This document shows positions 24,370 through 32,246 of a stretch of DNA of 55,244 nucleotides, in pieces. Position 1 is the first letter of the stretch. Each line of letters begins with the position of its first letter. Under the pieces are notes generated by a model. It had not been told where the DNA came from and did not search any database. It saw nothing but the letters and a program-made list of their open reading frames with translations. Made by a program: the position numbers and the translations under genes. Origin of the DNA: Bacteroidales bacterium M3 (lineage in GTDB: Bacteria; Bacteroidota; Bacteroidia; Bacteroidales; Muribaculaceae); NCBI GenBank assembly GCA_001689445.1, contig LUJN01000031.1, positions 1-55,244 on the forward strand, read 5' to 3'.

Positions 24370-25185
24370 ATAAAGGTTGAGCAGGCGTGCAACGCCGCTG
24401 TAGGCCACGGTGAAGCCTATCTGCCAGCCGTTGAGCGACGGGTTGGAGCCGCCGTATACGCCGCGTATGAAATAGGGCATCAGCCTGAGGGTGGAGATGT
24501 ATTCCTGCCCGTCGCTGCCAAGCAGCTCCGTGTCGCTTTCGTTGCGGGCAAAGTGCCATTCAAGATTAACGCCGAAACCTACGTTGAAATCGCTCACCGA
24601 CAGGTCGGACTGGTCGCCCATCTGTGCCAGCACACCTCCGGGATTGAGCGACATCGGGCGTGCCGACCAATTGTAGGAAGTCCAGAATCCTCCCACCCAC
24701 GGGGTAATGCTGAAGCGGCGTGTATCGAGTGCCTCATAACCAACCGAGAATCCGGCGCCAAACAGGTTGGCGTTGTCGACATTGGCGTGATAGGGTATAC
24801 CGTCGGCTGAGGATATGTCGGTAATGTTTGGGTTGTTGATGGTCGGAGTGCCGTAGAGGAACATCCCCTCTACGTTGACACGGCAGTAGGACACGAGCAG
24901 TCCCACGTTGAACGCCCACGAATTGGAAAATCCCGGAGCGATACCCCCGGTGCGGAACAGGCCGCCGATACCGGCATAGAATCCCAGTTTCAGGTCGCCG
25001 GGAACGTAGAAGTTTTCGGGTGGCAACGGGATAGTGTCGTTGGTCGCCGTGGCGACGGTGCGGGATGTGGCTACATTGACGGTATCGGGCATTGTAGCGC
25101 CGGAGCTTGGACGTTGGGCATGGAGTGCCGCCGGAGCGGAAAGCAATGCCGATGCAAGCAATATGGTGAAGATGGCTCGTTTCAT
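24367..25185 (-). CDS. Exported outer-membrane beta-barrel-like protein
   Basis: A 272-residue protein with a signal peptide (1-23, ending LHAQ). A linker follows, then repeated Gly/aromatic amphipathic strands (GDLKLGFYAGIGGLFRTGG, WAFNVGLLVSYCRVNVEGMFLYG, GAGFSVGYEALDTRRFSITPWVGGFW, VGFGVNLEWHFARNE, GWQIGFTVAYSGVARLLNLY). The pattern fits a small outer-membrane barrel; the final residue Tyr is also usual for barrels. It follows the esterase by 27 nt. No specific family or ligand is recognised. Confidence 0.75.
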   Translation of the reverse strand: MKRAIFTILLASALLSAPAALHAQRPSSGATMPDTVNVATSRTVATATNDTIPLPPENFYVPGDLKLGFYAGIGGLFRTGGIAPGFSNSWAFNVGLLVSYCRVNVEGMFLYGTPTINNPNITDISSADGIPYHANVDNANLFGAGFSVGYEALDTRRFSITPWVGGFWTSYNWSARPMSLNPGGVLAQMGDQSDLSVSDFNVGFGVNLEWHFARNESDTELLGSDGQEYISTLRLMPYFIRGVYGGSNPSLNGWQIGFTVAYSGVARLLNLY

Positions 25186-25212
25186 ATCGGGGTGTGTTTG
25201 AGTGTGCCTATG

Positions 25213-26415
25213 TTATTTGAACAACTGGGGCAGAAATTCAGACAGGTAGATACGCCAGTTTTTCCATATATGGCCTCCGTCGCTCTCGCGGTAGGTGTAG
25301 GGGTAGCCTGCGGCATCGAGCTTGTCGCGGAAAGCCTTGTTGTCGTTGTAAAGGAAATCTTTCTTGCCTATCGCTATCCAGTAGAGGGCGGGATGGGCGG
25401 CAAATTGGCGTGCGAGCTTCTTGTCCGAGTCCTCGTAGATGTATGACGTCGCACCCTCACGCGGGTTGATGGCGGGGGAGAAAAGACCGATGTAGTCAAA
25501 CATGTCGGGATTCTGCTTGGAGATATGGAGCGAGTGCAGGCCGCCCATAGACAGGCCGGCGATTGCTCGATGGGGCTTGTCGGGGATGGTGCGGTAATTG
25601 CTGTCGATGAACGATACTATCTCGGGGAATGCCTCTTCAAATGAGCCTTCCATCGTCTTGGGGAGCCGGGTGGTAGGAGGTACAAGTCCGGCAGGGCCTT
25701 CCCCGGGTGCCGACGGGAGGTCGGCGTTGCCGTTGGGCATCACCACAATCATGGGCACGGCATCGCCGGCGGCAATGAGGTTGTCGAGTATCTGCGTGGC
25801 GCGTCCGAGTGCTCCCCATGCCTCCTCGTCGCCGCCCATTCCGTGCAGCAGGTAAAGGACGGGGTAGCGGCACGTATCGCACGCCTCGTAGCCGGCGGGG
25901 GTATAGACGGTCATGCGGCGATCCATGCCGAGCGAGTTGCTGTGATACCAGCGTCGTGTCACCGAGCCGTGGGGCACGGGCTGCACCGTGTAGGGGCGGC
26001 TTTCATTGCCGGGGACAATGAAGATGTTTGACACGGTACCCGTGTCGCGTATCACGTAAACATTGGCGGGGTCGGTCGTGCGCAGTCCGTCCACGATAAA
26101 CGAGTATAGGTACAGCTCCGGGGCTACAGGCGTCGGGGTGGTGACACTCCATAGGCCGGTAGAGTCGCGCTCCATCGGGAGCGTTCCCTCGATTTCCTGT
26201 TCTCCCCACGGGGCGGTCACTCTCTTTGGGGGCAGAAAATCGCCGGAGACTTCCACATGAGAGGACGTTGGCGACATCAGGCGGAATGTGACAGTGTTGT
26301 CGGGATGAATCTCGGGGGAAATAATCGTCGGGACGCCCCATATTGCCTGTTGGGCAAGGGATGAGAGTCCCGCAAGGATAGCTGTCAGGAGCAGGCAGGC
26401 GCGTTGGATAGGCAT
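25213..26415 (-). CDS. Secreted esterase, alpha/beta hydrolase of the esterase D type with N-terminal Ig-like domain
   Basis: A 400-residue protein with a signal peptide (1-21). An early-set/CBM48-like beta domain follows (about 35-125, TVTFRLMSPTSSHVEVSGDFLPP), then a hydrolase: YTPAGYEACDTCRYPVLYLLHGMGGDEEAW, nucleophile Ser289 in GLSMGGLHS and His382 in SDGGHIWKNW. The layout matches polysaccharide-associated esterases (feruloyl or acetyl type) of gut Bacteroidales; the natural substrate is inferred only. It is 19 nt after folB, so it may share folB's promoter, an odd functional pairing. Confidence 0.87.
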   Translation of the reverse strand: MPIQRACLLLTAILAGLSSLAQQAIWGVPTIISPEIHPDNTVTFRLMSPTSSHVEVSGDFLPPKRVTAPWGEQEIEGTLPMERDSTGLWSVTTPTPVAPELYLYSFIVDGLRTTDPANVYVIRDTGTVSNIFIVPGNESRPYTVQPVPHGSVTRRWYHSNSLGMDRRMTVYTPAGYEACDTCRYPVLYLLHGMGGDEEAWGALGRATQILDNLIAAGDAVPMIVVMPNGNADLPSAPGEGPAGLVPPTTRLPKTMEGSFEEAFPEIVSFIDSNYRTIPDKPHRAIAGLSMGGLHSLHISKQNPDMFDYIGLFSPAINPREGATSYIYEDSDKKLARQFAAHPALYWIAIGKKDFLYNDNKAFRDKLDAAGYPYTYRESDGGHIWKNWRIYLSEFLPQLFK

Positions 26416-26434
26416 ATCGGATATGGTTAGTGGA

Positions 26435-26788
26435 TTACCATTTGAGGGTGACGGCCACCGATTCCATCTCCTCGCCGAGGGGCGGGGCGAGCTTGGCCAC
26501 CGATATCATGCCGCCGGCAATGTTGGGAAACGAGTGGATAAGCTCGGTGTACAGGCGTTGTGCCACGTTTTCCAGCAGTCGTGACGGCTTCTTCATCTCG
26601 GTGGTGATGACGGCCACGACCTCCCCGTAGTTGAGGGTATGGGCTACATTGTCAGTCTCCATGGCGCGTTCCAGCGGATAGGCCAGTTGCACCGTCACCT
26701 CGAATACGTTTCCCACTGCGCGTTCCTGGTCGGCGACACCATGGTAGGCACGTATGCGTAGCTTGTTTATCTCAATAAGGGTAGTCAT
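26435..26788 (-). CDS. folB: Dihydroneopterin aldolase
   Basis: It cleaves dihydroneopterin to 6-hydroxymethyl-dihydropterin and glycolaldehyde in folate synthesis. The 117-residue length is typical. Motifs are INKLRIRAYHGVADQERAVGN (Glu22 binds the pterin), LNYGEVVAVI, SRLLENVAQRL and a conserved Lys in SVAKLAPPL. It acts as a cytoplasmic tunnel-fold oligomer. A full -33/-7 promoter lies 66-97 nt upstream, partly inside the T-tract of the neighbouring terminator. Confidence 0.95.
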   Translation of the reverse strand: MTTLIEINKLRIRAYHGVADQERAVGNVFEVTVQLAYPLERAMETDNVAHTLNYGEVVAVITTEMKKPSRLLENVAQRLYTELIHSFPNIAGGMISVAKLAPPLGEEMESVAVTLKW

Positions 26789-26853
26789 TCTGAATAAAGT
26801 CTGTTTTGATAAAACACCACTTTGTTAACAAAAAAAACTAAGTGGAAAATTTA

Positions 26854-26885
26854 CAAAGATATTTAACTTTTTAATATGTGACAAA
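26854..26885 (-). promoter_or_regulatory. Promoter of folB
   Basis: The minus strand has TTTG (26885-26882), 20 nt and TATCTTTG (26861-26854), an excellent match to the Bacteroidetes consensus. The TTTG is the end of the T-tract of the upstream unit's terminator, so the two signals share bases. Confidence 0.8.
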
Positions 26886-26908
26886 AAAAATCGTGAGAAA
26901 CTCACGAT
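26883..26908 (-). terminator. Intrinsic terminator of the small transcription unit
   Basis: ATCGTGAG TTT CTCACGAT followed by T7 on the minus strand: a perfect 8-bp hairpin and U-tract, ending the small unit that begins near 27137. Confidence 0.88.
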
Positions 26909-26964
26909 CCTTTAACAATTAATTTACTCATTAATCTCAAAAGCATGTTGTGTCAATCATGCAT

Positions 26965-27045
26965 CTAAATGGCATGTGTGTTCTCATAAACCGCTGCTGC
27001 GGTGGTAAAATACCACATCGCAGCCTTTTTGATTGCTTTTTTCAT
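26965..27045 (-). CDS. Candidate small protein (26 aa) or sRNA gene
   Basis: ATG at 27045 to TAG at 26965 encodes a 26-residue basic peptide starting MKKAIKKAAMWYF and ending VYENTHAI. It sits alone between folB and a barrel gene with its own -7 box (27151-27144), a leader of about 90 nt with two hairpins, and a strong terminator (26908-26883), so a short RNA of about 250 nt is very likely made. Codons 7-16 coincide with a 12-bp stem (GCTGCG, GTGGTA / TACCAC, CGCAGC), so the RNA itself could be the product. I do not recognise the peptide. The unit accounts for most of the 530-nt gap 26789-27319. Confidence 0.45.
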   Translation of the reverse strand: MKKAIKKAAMWYFTTAAAVYENTHAI

Positions 27046-27083
27046 ACAACTTGAATTTTAATTAAACCTAAAACAAAACCCAA

Positions 27084-27116
27084 AAGGTCTCTCTTGACCT
27101 TTCTACAAGATTGTAG
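27084..27116 (-). ncRNA. Two leader hairpins of the small transcription unit
   Basis: On the minus strand CTACAA TC TTGTAG (27116-27103) is followed by AAGGTC ... GACCTT (27101-27084) and then a U-rich stretch. They lie between the promoter and the 26-codon ORF. Confidence 0.5.
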
Positions 27117-27143
27117 ATGTAAAACTTTTTCTTAACCTTGATG

Positions 27144-27151
27144 CAAAGATA
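27144..27151 (-). promoter_or_regulatory. -7 box of the small transcription unit
   Basis: TATCTTTG on the minus strand; no TTG at the -33 distance is visible. The expected start is near 27137. Confidence 0.6.
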
Positions 27152-27200
27152 ACACAAAAATCGGAATACGTGCGATAAAACTATGTTCTTTAACATAAGA

Positions 27201-27237
27201 ATTTTGCAGAGTCTTGGTTTTCAAGGCTCTGCAAAAT
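27201..27237 (-). terminator. Hairpin after the barrel gene
   Basis: ATTTTGCAGAG / CTCTGCAAAAT arms enclose CTTGG...CAAG. A long symmetric stem with A/T flanks, 82 nt past the stop of the gene at 27320-29080. It probably ends that transcript. Confidence 0.65.
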
Positions 27238-27250
27238 GTTAAATTTTTAG

Positions 27251-27304
27251 GTTATTATAGCTGTTATAGCCATTATAGCTATTATAGCTGTCATGGCTAT
27301 AACA
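27251..27304 (+). repeat. Nonad tandem array after the barrel gene
   Basis: Six 9-nt units: GTTATTATA, GCTGTTATA, GCCATTATA, GCTATTATA, GCTGTCATG, GCTATAACA. Confidence 0.75.
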
Positions 27305-27319
27305 GCCCGGGGACTCTTG

Positions 27320-29080
27320 CTAAAACTTGTAGCCCACGCCGATGAGGCCGTTGATGGGGGCGGTGGTGATGCCGTAGTATTCCTGCCAGTCGCCGCCGAG
27401 GATGTTGTTGATGTTGCAGAATACGCTGAGGCGGCGCGTAATGTCATAGGCGGCGTCCACAGAGAGGTCGCTGATGTTGCCGAGGCTGTGGCGCACGGGG
27501 ACGGCTTCGGGATAATATGCCGACATTGATGCAAGCACTGTTGCCGGGACAAGCTCATAGGAGGAGCGTCCCGAGCGCAGTCGGTATCCGACCTCGACAC
27601 TAAGCGGCCGGATGGGACGGCAGTTGATGGAGGCTGACAACACGCGCTTGGCGCGGTCGCGCCACGGGTAATACCCTTGGTCGTAAGATGACGGGGCCAT
27701 CTCAAACGCCACCTCGGCACCGACGATGCCCTTGTAGTCGTAGGCCGCCGAGACGCCGAAATGCCATCCTTTCATGTCGACACGCTCAAATCGGTGGTAG
27801 AGGTCGCCGTTGGCGCCATGGGCTGCCCCGACGGGCATCATCCAGTCTTTTGCCGACGCATAGCCTCCATACAGTTTTCCCGTAAATCCGCGACACGGGC
27901 CGATGTTGAAGCCGCCACTGATGTCGTAGGCTATATCGGAGTTGTGTGCCGGAGCCATGACAGCCGACAGGTAGGGCATATCGTTGAAGAGCGTGGTGAG
28001 GCTGTTGAGCTGTTCGCCACCTGTGGCCTTGGCCCATATGCCGAGGATGGTGGCGGGTCGCCATGAGATGTTTATGTCGGGGGATATGTGCACGACCTTG
28101 CCCGAATGTATCGAGAAGGAGGCTTTAAGCCCTATGCGTGCATCGACCTTGCCGCCGTTGTAGCTGTAGTAGGGGTTTACGCCTATAAATCCGCGAGTGA
28201 ATCCGTCGTCCGGGGTCAGTGCCGGGGATGTCGCAGGGTCGGAGGAGATGAACATGAGGGCGTCGCTGTTATAGATGGCAAACTGTGCCTCGGCGTCAAT
28301 CCCGACGGTCGAGACCTCCGAGCCGGCGGTCGATGCACCGAGCAGGATGTTGAGGCGATTTTCGTTAAGGGCTTTCAGATTGTCGCTGTTGCGTACGTGG
28401 GAATATCTGGCTTCCTGGGTGTTGGCGAAACCGAAGTAGCCATAGCCCACGCGTGCCTTGTAGTCGAATATGCCGGCCCGGGAATCCCAGTTGAGACTGA
28501 GGTTGACGTTGTTGGCGCGTTGGTTGGCCCCGTTGTCGATGAGGGTGGGGTTGTTGAAGTTGTGAAGCGTCCAATCGAGATCGAGGCCGAGCATGGAGCC
28601 GCTGCCGACACGCTGGCGCAGCAGGGTGCCGAGTGTCAGTGCCGAGTGTCGCACGGCCACACTGTTGCCGATGCTGTTATCGCGCTTGTAGCGGTTGAAC
28701 GTGAATTGGCCGAAGATATCAAGGGCTGTCGCGTCGGTGGATATGGCGCGATAGCCGGCCGACAGTCCCGCTATGGGGTGGGGGAAATATCCCGCCGAGA
28801 CATATCCACGGTAGGGCGAGTTGCCGATGGCGTTGTCTGCCTGCGCCGGCTCAAGGGTGGTGACCCATGACGGCACTTCGGTCGATGATGCCCCCTCGCT
28901 GACAGTGAGCGGGCGGTTTTTGACGGCGGGGAGGGAGATTGAGGGGGAGATTTCGCGTCGTTTTGCGTCGTTTTGCTTGGGGGCTATATCTTTTTCGATG
29001 ACAATCTCCTTTGAGAGGGTCTGCGCCACGGAGGCCGATGCCGCCGACAGCAGGATTGCCGATAGGTATATTGCTTTCAT
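27320..29080 (-). CDS. Large outer-membrane beta-barrel protein (TonB-dependent-receptor-like barrel)
   Basis: A 586-residue exported protein. Signal peptide 1-19 (ASASVAQ) leads to a short periplasmic stretch (EIVIEKDIAPKQNDAKRR) and a long run of amphipathic strands such as YVSAGYFPHPIAGLSAGYRA, LDIFGQFTFNRY, LSVFCNINNIL and the terminal LIGVGYKF, ending in Phe as outer-membrane barrels do. It resembles the C-terminal barrel of TonB-dependent receptors, but I see no plug domain or TonB box. It starts 19 nt after the 988-residue TPR gene and should be co-expressed with it. Ligand unknown. Confidence 0.78.
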   Translation of the reverse strand: MKAIYLSAILLSAASASVAQTLSKEIVIEKDIAPKQNDAKRREISPSISLPAVKNRPLTVSEGASSTEVPSWVTTLEPAQADNAIGNSPYRGYVSAGYFPHPIAGLSAGYRAISTDATALDIFGQFTFNRYKRDNSIGNSVAVRHSALTLGTLLRQRVGSGSMLGLDLDWTLHNFNNPTLIDNGANQRANNVNLSLNWDSRAGIFDYKARVGYGYFGFANTQEARYSHVRNSDNLKALNENRLNILLGASTAGSEVSTVGIDAEAQFAIYNSDALMFISSDPATSPALTPDDGFTRGFIGVNPYYSYNGGKVDARIGLKASFSIHSGKVVHISPDINISWRPATILGIWAKATGGEQLNSLTTLFNDMPYLSAVMAPAHNSDIAYDISGGFNIGPCRGFTGKLYGGYASAKDWMMPVGAAHGANGDLYHRFERVDMKGWHFGVSAAYDYKGIVGAEVAFEMAPSSYDQGYYPWRDRAKRVLSASINCRPIRPLSVEVGYRLRSGRSSYELVPATVLASMSAYYPEAVPVRHSLGNISDLSVDAAYDITRRLSVFCNINNILGGDWQEYYGITTAPINGLIGVGYKF

Positions 29081-29099
29081 TCGTAGTGTCTGTGATGGG

Positions 29100-32066
29100 T
29101 TATTTGAGTCGCTGCTCTATCATGTCGCGGATATCAGGCTCGTCGCCGGGGTAGTTGTTGCGGAGGCTCTTGAGGTATTCGCGTGCCTCGTACTTCTTTC
29201 CTTGTGCCATGTAGATGTCGCTCAGTAGGATGAATCCGCGGGCGAGCCAGTATTGATGGGGCGTGTTGGCGTCGATAAATGTGTTGACGATCTTCTCGGC
29301 CTTCTTGTACTGGCGTGCATCATAATAATGCTGTCCGAGGTCTACGGCGGCGCGTGCCCCGTAGAGGTTGTCGGGATTGGCGGCAAGCTCGGTCCACTCT
29401 TTCACCGCCCCGTCGCTTTTGCCGAGGGCATCGAGGGCCGATGCACGCAGGTATTTCACCTCGTTGAGGTCGGCATTGCCTCCGGCCGAGGATGCCAGCA
29501 GACGGTCGGCAGCCGCCACGACGTCGGCGTTGTGCCCGAGGTCGCGCGACACGCGCATGATGCCCAGTCGCGCAGCCTGGAGGTTGGCGGGGGCGGAGGC
29601 CTTCTTTTCAAGGCGGCGGAATGTCGCGAGGGCCTGTTCGCCCTTGCCTTGGCGGAATTCTATCGAGCCTTTGAGTGCGAGGATATCTTCAGCCGCTTCG
29701 GCATCGGGGTAGGTGTCGGTGAGCCGCGAGGCGTAGGCGAGCGCCTTGCTGTCGTTGACCTTGTCGGCTGCGCTCGAAGCGAGGTAATAGAGGGCCTGTG
29801 CCTCGTTGGCCCCTCCGGGATATTTCTCGATATACCGTTCAAGGCGTGCGATGTCGCTTGTGTCGGCGAGATATGCTTTCTCGGCGGCGGCAAACGTAAG
29901 GTTGTCGGCCTCGGCAGCATCGAGACGTGGCGCGTCGGGCACTCCGGCGATAAACCGTTCATACTGGTCGAGGTTGCCATCCTCGGCATAGATGCGCTTG
30001 AGGTCGTCGGACGCCACGCGAGCCTCCTCGCTGGTGGGATAGTTGGTAATGACGGCACGGTAGGTCTCCACCGCCTCCTTGCGGTTGCCCGAGTTGAGCT
30101 GGGTGATGGCGAGCTGCAGGCATGCGCTGCGTCCTTGGGCTGTGCCGGGGTATGTCTCGGCGAGCTTGCGGTAGATGGCGGCTGCCGACTGGCTGTCGTT
30201 CAGAGCTGCATAAGTTTCGGCCTTTTCAAGCAGAGCCGAGGGGACGAGCGGGGAGGAGGGGTAGCGGCCCATCATCTCGTCGAGCTGCGACAGCTTGCCC
30301 TTGTAGTCGCGTGAGTGGCCGCGCATGACGGCCTGCTGGAACATTGCATAGTCGCCGGCATCGGGATTGAGTTGCAGGGCCTTGTCATAGTCGGCCGATG
30401 CGCGGGAGAAGTCGTTGGCGTAATAGTGGCAGTCGCCCACGCGGTTGTAGGCATCGGCAAGGGTTGCCTTGTCGAGGTTGTCGGGCGACTTTATTGCGGC
30501 GTCAAATGCCGTAAGGGCCTGCTTGTAGTCCTTGGCTGCAAAGAGGGCATAGCCGAGGTCATAGCGTGCCAGCGGCAGGTTGGCGGCGCCGCGTGAGGAG
30601 CTGATGTAGCTGCGGTAGGCGGCGGCGGCCTTGGCGTATTTGCCCTGACGATAGAGGCAGTCGCCTATCCACAGGTCACATTCGCGTGAGATGTCGCGGT
30701 CGGAGCTGATTTCCCGTGCCTCGGTGAGCCGTGCGAGTGCCGAGGAGGTCTTCCCTTCGGCGAGGTCGCGAGTGCCGAGGATATAGAGCACCCGCTGCTT
30801 GGCCCGGAGCACGTTGCCCGTGGGGTTCTTGACCTTTTGGAGGGCGGCGAGGGCGGCGGGATAGTTGTTGTCGGTCATGTAGCCGTTGATGATGTACTCT
30901 TGCACCGACGGTGCATATCGCGACGAGGGGTAGCGCGTCAGGAAGTCCTCAAGCACCGCCACAGAGCTGCCGAATGGCATACGTCCCCCCTGCGACTTGG
31001 CTACGGCGTAATTGTAGAGGGCGGTCTCCTTGAGCGACGGGTCATAGTTCATGCCACAAGCGCGGTCGAGCGACAGTAGGGCCGCATCGGTCTCCCCCTG
31101 CTTGAGCTGGGCAAGCCCGATGTATAGGTAGGCACTCTGTGCTATGGCGTCGTCAACCTCGGTGACGGGGCCGAGTGTCTGCACGGCATCGGCATATCGG
31201 CCCTCGTTGTACTGGCTCACGCCAAGGATATATAGTGCCGTGGGGTTGGGATTGTCGGTGGCGGCAACGTAGTCGGTGAGGTATTGGATGGCCTTGGCGT
31301 CATCCCCCTTGTGGTAGAGCGACTCGCCGGCGATGCGCATCATCTCGGGACGGAACTCCGGGTCGATATTCTCCGTCAGGAGACGCCGCGACATCTTCAA
31401 TGCGCGGTCATAGTCCTTTTGGGCAAAGTATATCTGTGCGATATAGCACTCGGCCTTGTCGCCGGGAGCATGGGAGCGGTCGACACGCTTCAGCAGGCTT
31501 AGTGCACGGTCGTAGTCGCCACGGCAGTAGGCGATGTATCCGCGATAGAATCGGGCTGTGTTGCCAAGGCGGCGGGAATCCTCAATATCGGCAAACCCTT
31601 CATCGGCACGGTCGTATTCGCCAAGTTTCAGGTAGCAGAATGACTTGTTGCAGAGATAGTCATCGCGGGTCACTCCCGAGAGTGCCGCCGGGTCTACGCG
31701 GTCATATTCGGTGACTGCCTCCCCATATCGCCCCTTGCTGTAATAGTAGTCGCCGATGGCGGCCTGTACCTGCGGGCGCAGGGTGCTCTCGGGGTATCGT
31801 GCGATAAATCCCTGCAGCAGCTCCAATGCGTCGGGTTGTCCCTGCCGCAGCGCGGCGATGGATATATAGAAGTCGGTGGTTTCCTGGTTGCCGGCAATCT
31901 GCCGGGCGAGGTTCATCTGGTCGATGCACCCCACATAGTTGCGCTCGCGGAACATCTCGATGCCGCGTGCGACAAAGCCGTCGGCCCCTGTAGAGTCAAG
32001 GTAGCCTTGCGCGGGGGCGGCGAGAGTGGCGGCAAGTGCCGCCGGAAGAATAAATCGTCGGTTCAT
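29100..32066 (-). CDS. Large exported tetratricopeptide-repeat protein
   Basis: A 988-residue protein with a signal peptide (1-20, LAATLAAPAQG) followed by TPR repeats over almost the whole length (for example FYRGYIAYCRGDYDRALSLLKRVD, ADAYNRVGDCHYYANDFSRASADYDKALQLNPDAG, KAAAAYRSYISSS). It probably works in the periplasm as a protein-binding scaffold. TPR motifs of this kind occur in BamD/CpoB-type envelope proteins and in Bacteroidetes surface assemblies. It is immediately upstream of a barrel protein (19-nt gap), suggesting a joint envelope role. A TACCTTTG box lies about 23 nt upstream, followed by TTAATTAA and a heptad array. Long plus-strand frames here are shadows. Confidence 0.85.
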   Translation of the reverse strand: MNRRFILPAALAATLAAPAQGYLDSTGADGFVARGIEMFRERNYVGCIDQMNLARQIAGNQETTDFYISIAALRQGQPDALELLQGFIARYPESTLRPQVQAAIGDYYYSKGRYGEAVTEYDRVDPAALSGVTRDDYLCNKSFCYLKLGEYDRADEGFADIEDSRRLGNTARFYRGYIAYCRGDYDRALSLLKRVDRSHAPGDKAECYIAQIYFAQKDYDRALKMSRRLLTENIDPEFRPEMMRIAGESLYHKGDDAKAIQYLTDYVAATDNPNPTALYILGVSQYNEGRYADAVQTLGPVTEVDDAIAQSAYLYIGLAQLKQGETDAALLSLDRACGMNYDPSLKETALYNYAVAKSQGGRMPFGSSVAVLEDFLTRYPSSRYAPSVQEYIINGYMTDNNYPAALAALQKVKNPTGNVLRAKQRVLYILGTRDLAEGKTSSALARLTEAREISSDRDISRECDLWIGDCLYRQGKYAKAAAAYRSYISSSRGAANLPLARYDLGYALFAAKDYKQALTAFDAAIKSPDNLDKATLADAYNRVGDCHYYANDFSRASADYDKALQLNPDAGDYAMFQQAVMRGHSRDYKGKLSQLDEMMGRYPSSPLVPSALLEKAETYAALNDSQSAAAIYRKLAETYPGTAQGRSACLQLAITQLNSGNRKEAVETYRAVITNYPTSEEARVASDDLKRIYAEDGNLDQYERFIAGVPDAPRLDAAEADNLTFAAAEKAYLADTSDIARLERYIEKYPGGANEAQALYYLASSAADKVNDSKALAYASRLTDTYPDAEAAEDILALKGSIEFRQGKGEQALATFRRLEKKASAPANLQAARLGIMRVSRDLGHNADVVAAADRLLASSAGGNADLNEVKYLRASALDALGKSDGAVKEWTELAANPDNLYGARAAVDLGQHYYDARQYKKAEKIVNTFIDANTPHQYWLARGFILLSDIYMAQGKKYEAREYLKSLRNNYPGDEPDIRDMIEQRLK

Positions 32067-32088
32067 TACTGCGATGAGTTTATGGTTG

Positions 32089-32096
32089 CAAAGGTA
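32089..32096 (-). promoter_or_regulatory. -7 box of the TPR-barrel operon
   Basis: TACCTTTG on the minus strand, preceded by TTAATTAAAG and a heptad array that fills the -33 region, as at 24.2 kb. Confidence 0.65.
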
Positions 32097-32104
32097 CTTT
32101 AATT

Positions 32105-32132
32105 AATGCATAATTCATAATGCATAATTCAT
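32105..32132 (+). repeat. Heptad array upstream of the TPR gene
   Basis: AATGCAT, AATTCAT, AATGCAT, AATTCAT on the plus strand, reading outward from the TPR gene start. Confidence 0.88.
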
Positions 32133-32142
32133 AATTTGGGGA

Positions 32143-32178
32143 GCTGTTATAGCTATTATGGATATGATAGCTGTTATA
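32143..32178 (+). repeat. Nonad array between the POT and TPR genes
   Basis: GCTGTTATA, GCTATTATG, GATATGATA, GCTGTTATA; sits 10 nt past a heptad array, as at 0.57 kb. Confidence 0.7.
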
Positions 32179-32246
32179 GCGGTTGCGGCGGGTCTCCCAT
32201 TGGGGAGGCCCGCCGCAATATGTTGCAGTAGGTTGTTGTAGATGGC

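Noticed and set aside
26996..27024. Plus-strand terminator (12-bp stem then CTTTTT)
   Set aside because: No plus-strand gene ends nearby; the stem is better explained as part of the minus-strand small RNA or ORF.
27247..27720. A 157-codon minus-strand frame at the end of the barrel gene
   Set aside because: Overlaps the barrel gene in another frame and ends in the nonad array as MAIIAI-like repeats; not a gene.
29253..30314. A 353-codon plus-strand open frame opposite the TPR gene
   Set aside because: The TPR protein shows clear repeats and a signal peptide. The antisense frame is low-complexity Gly/Val text with no motif.
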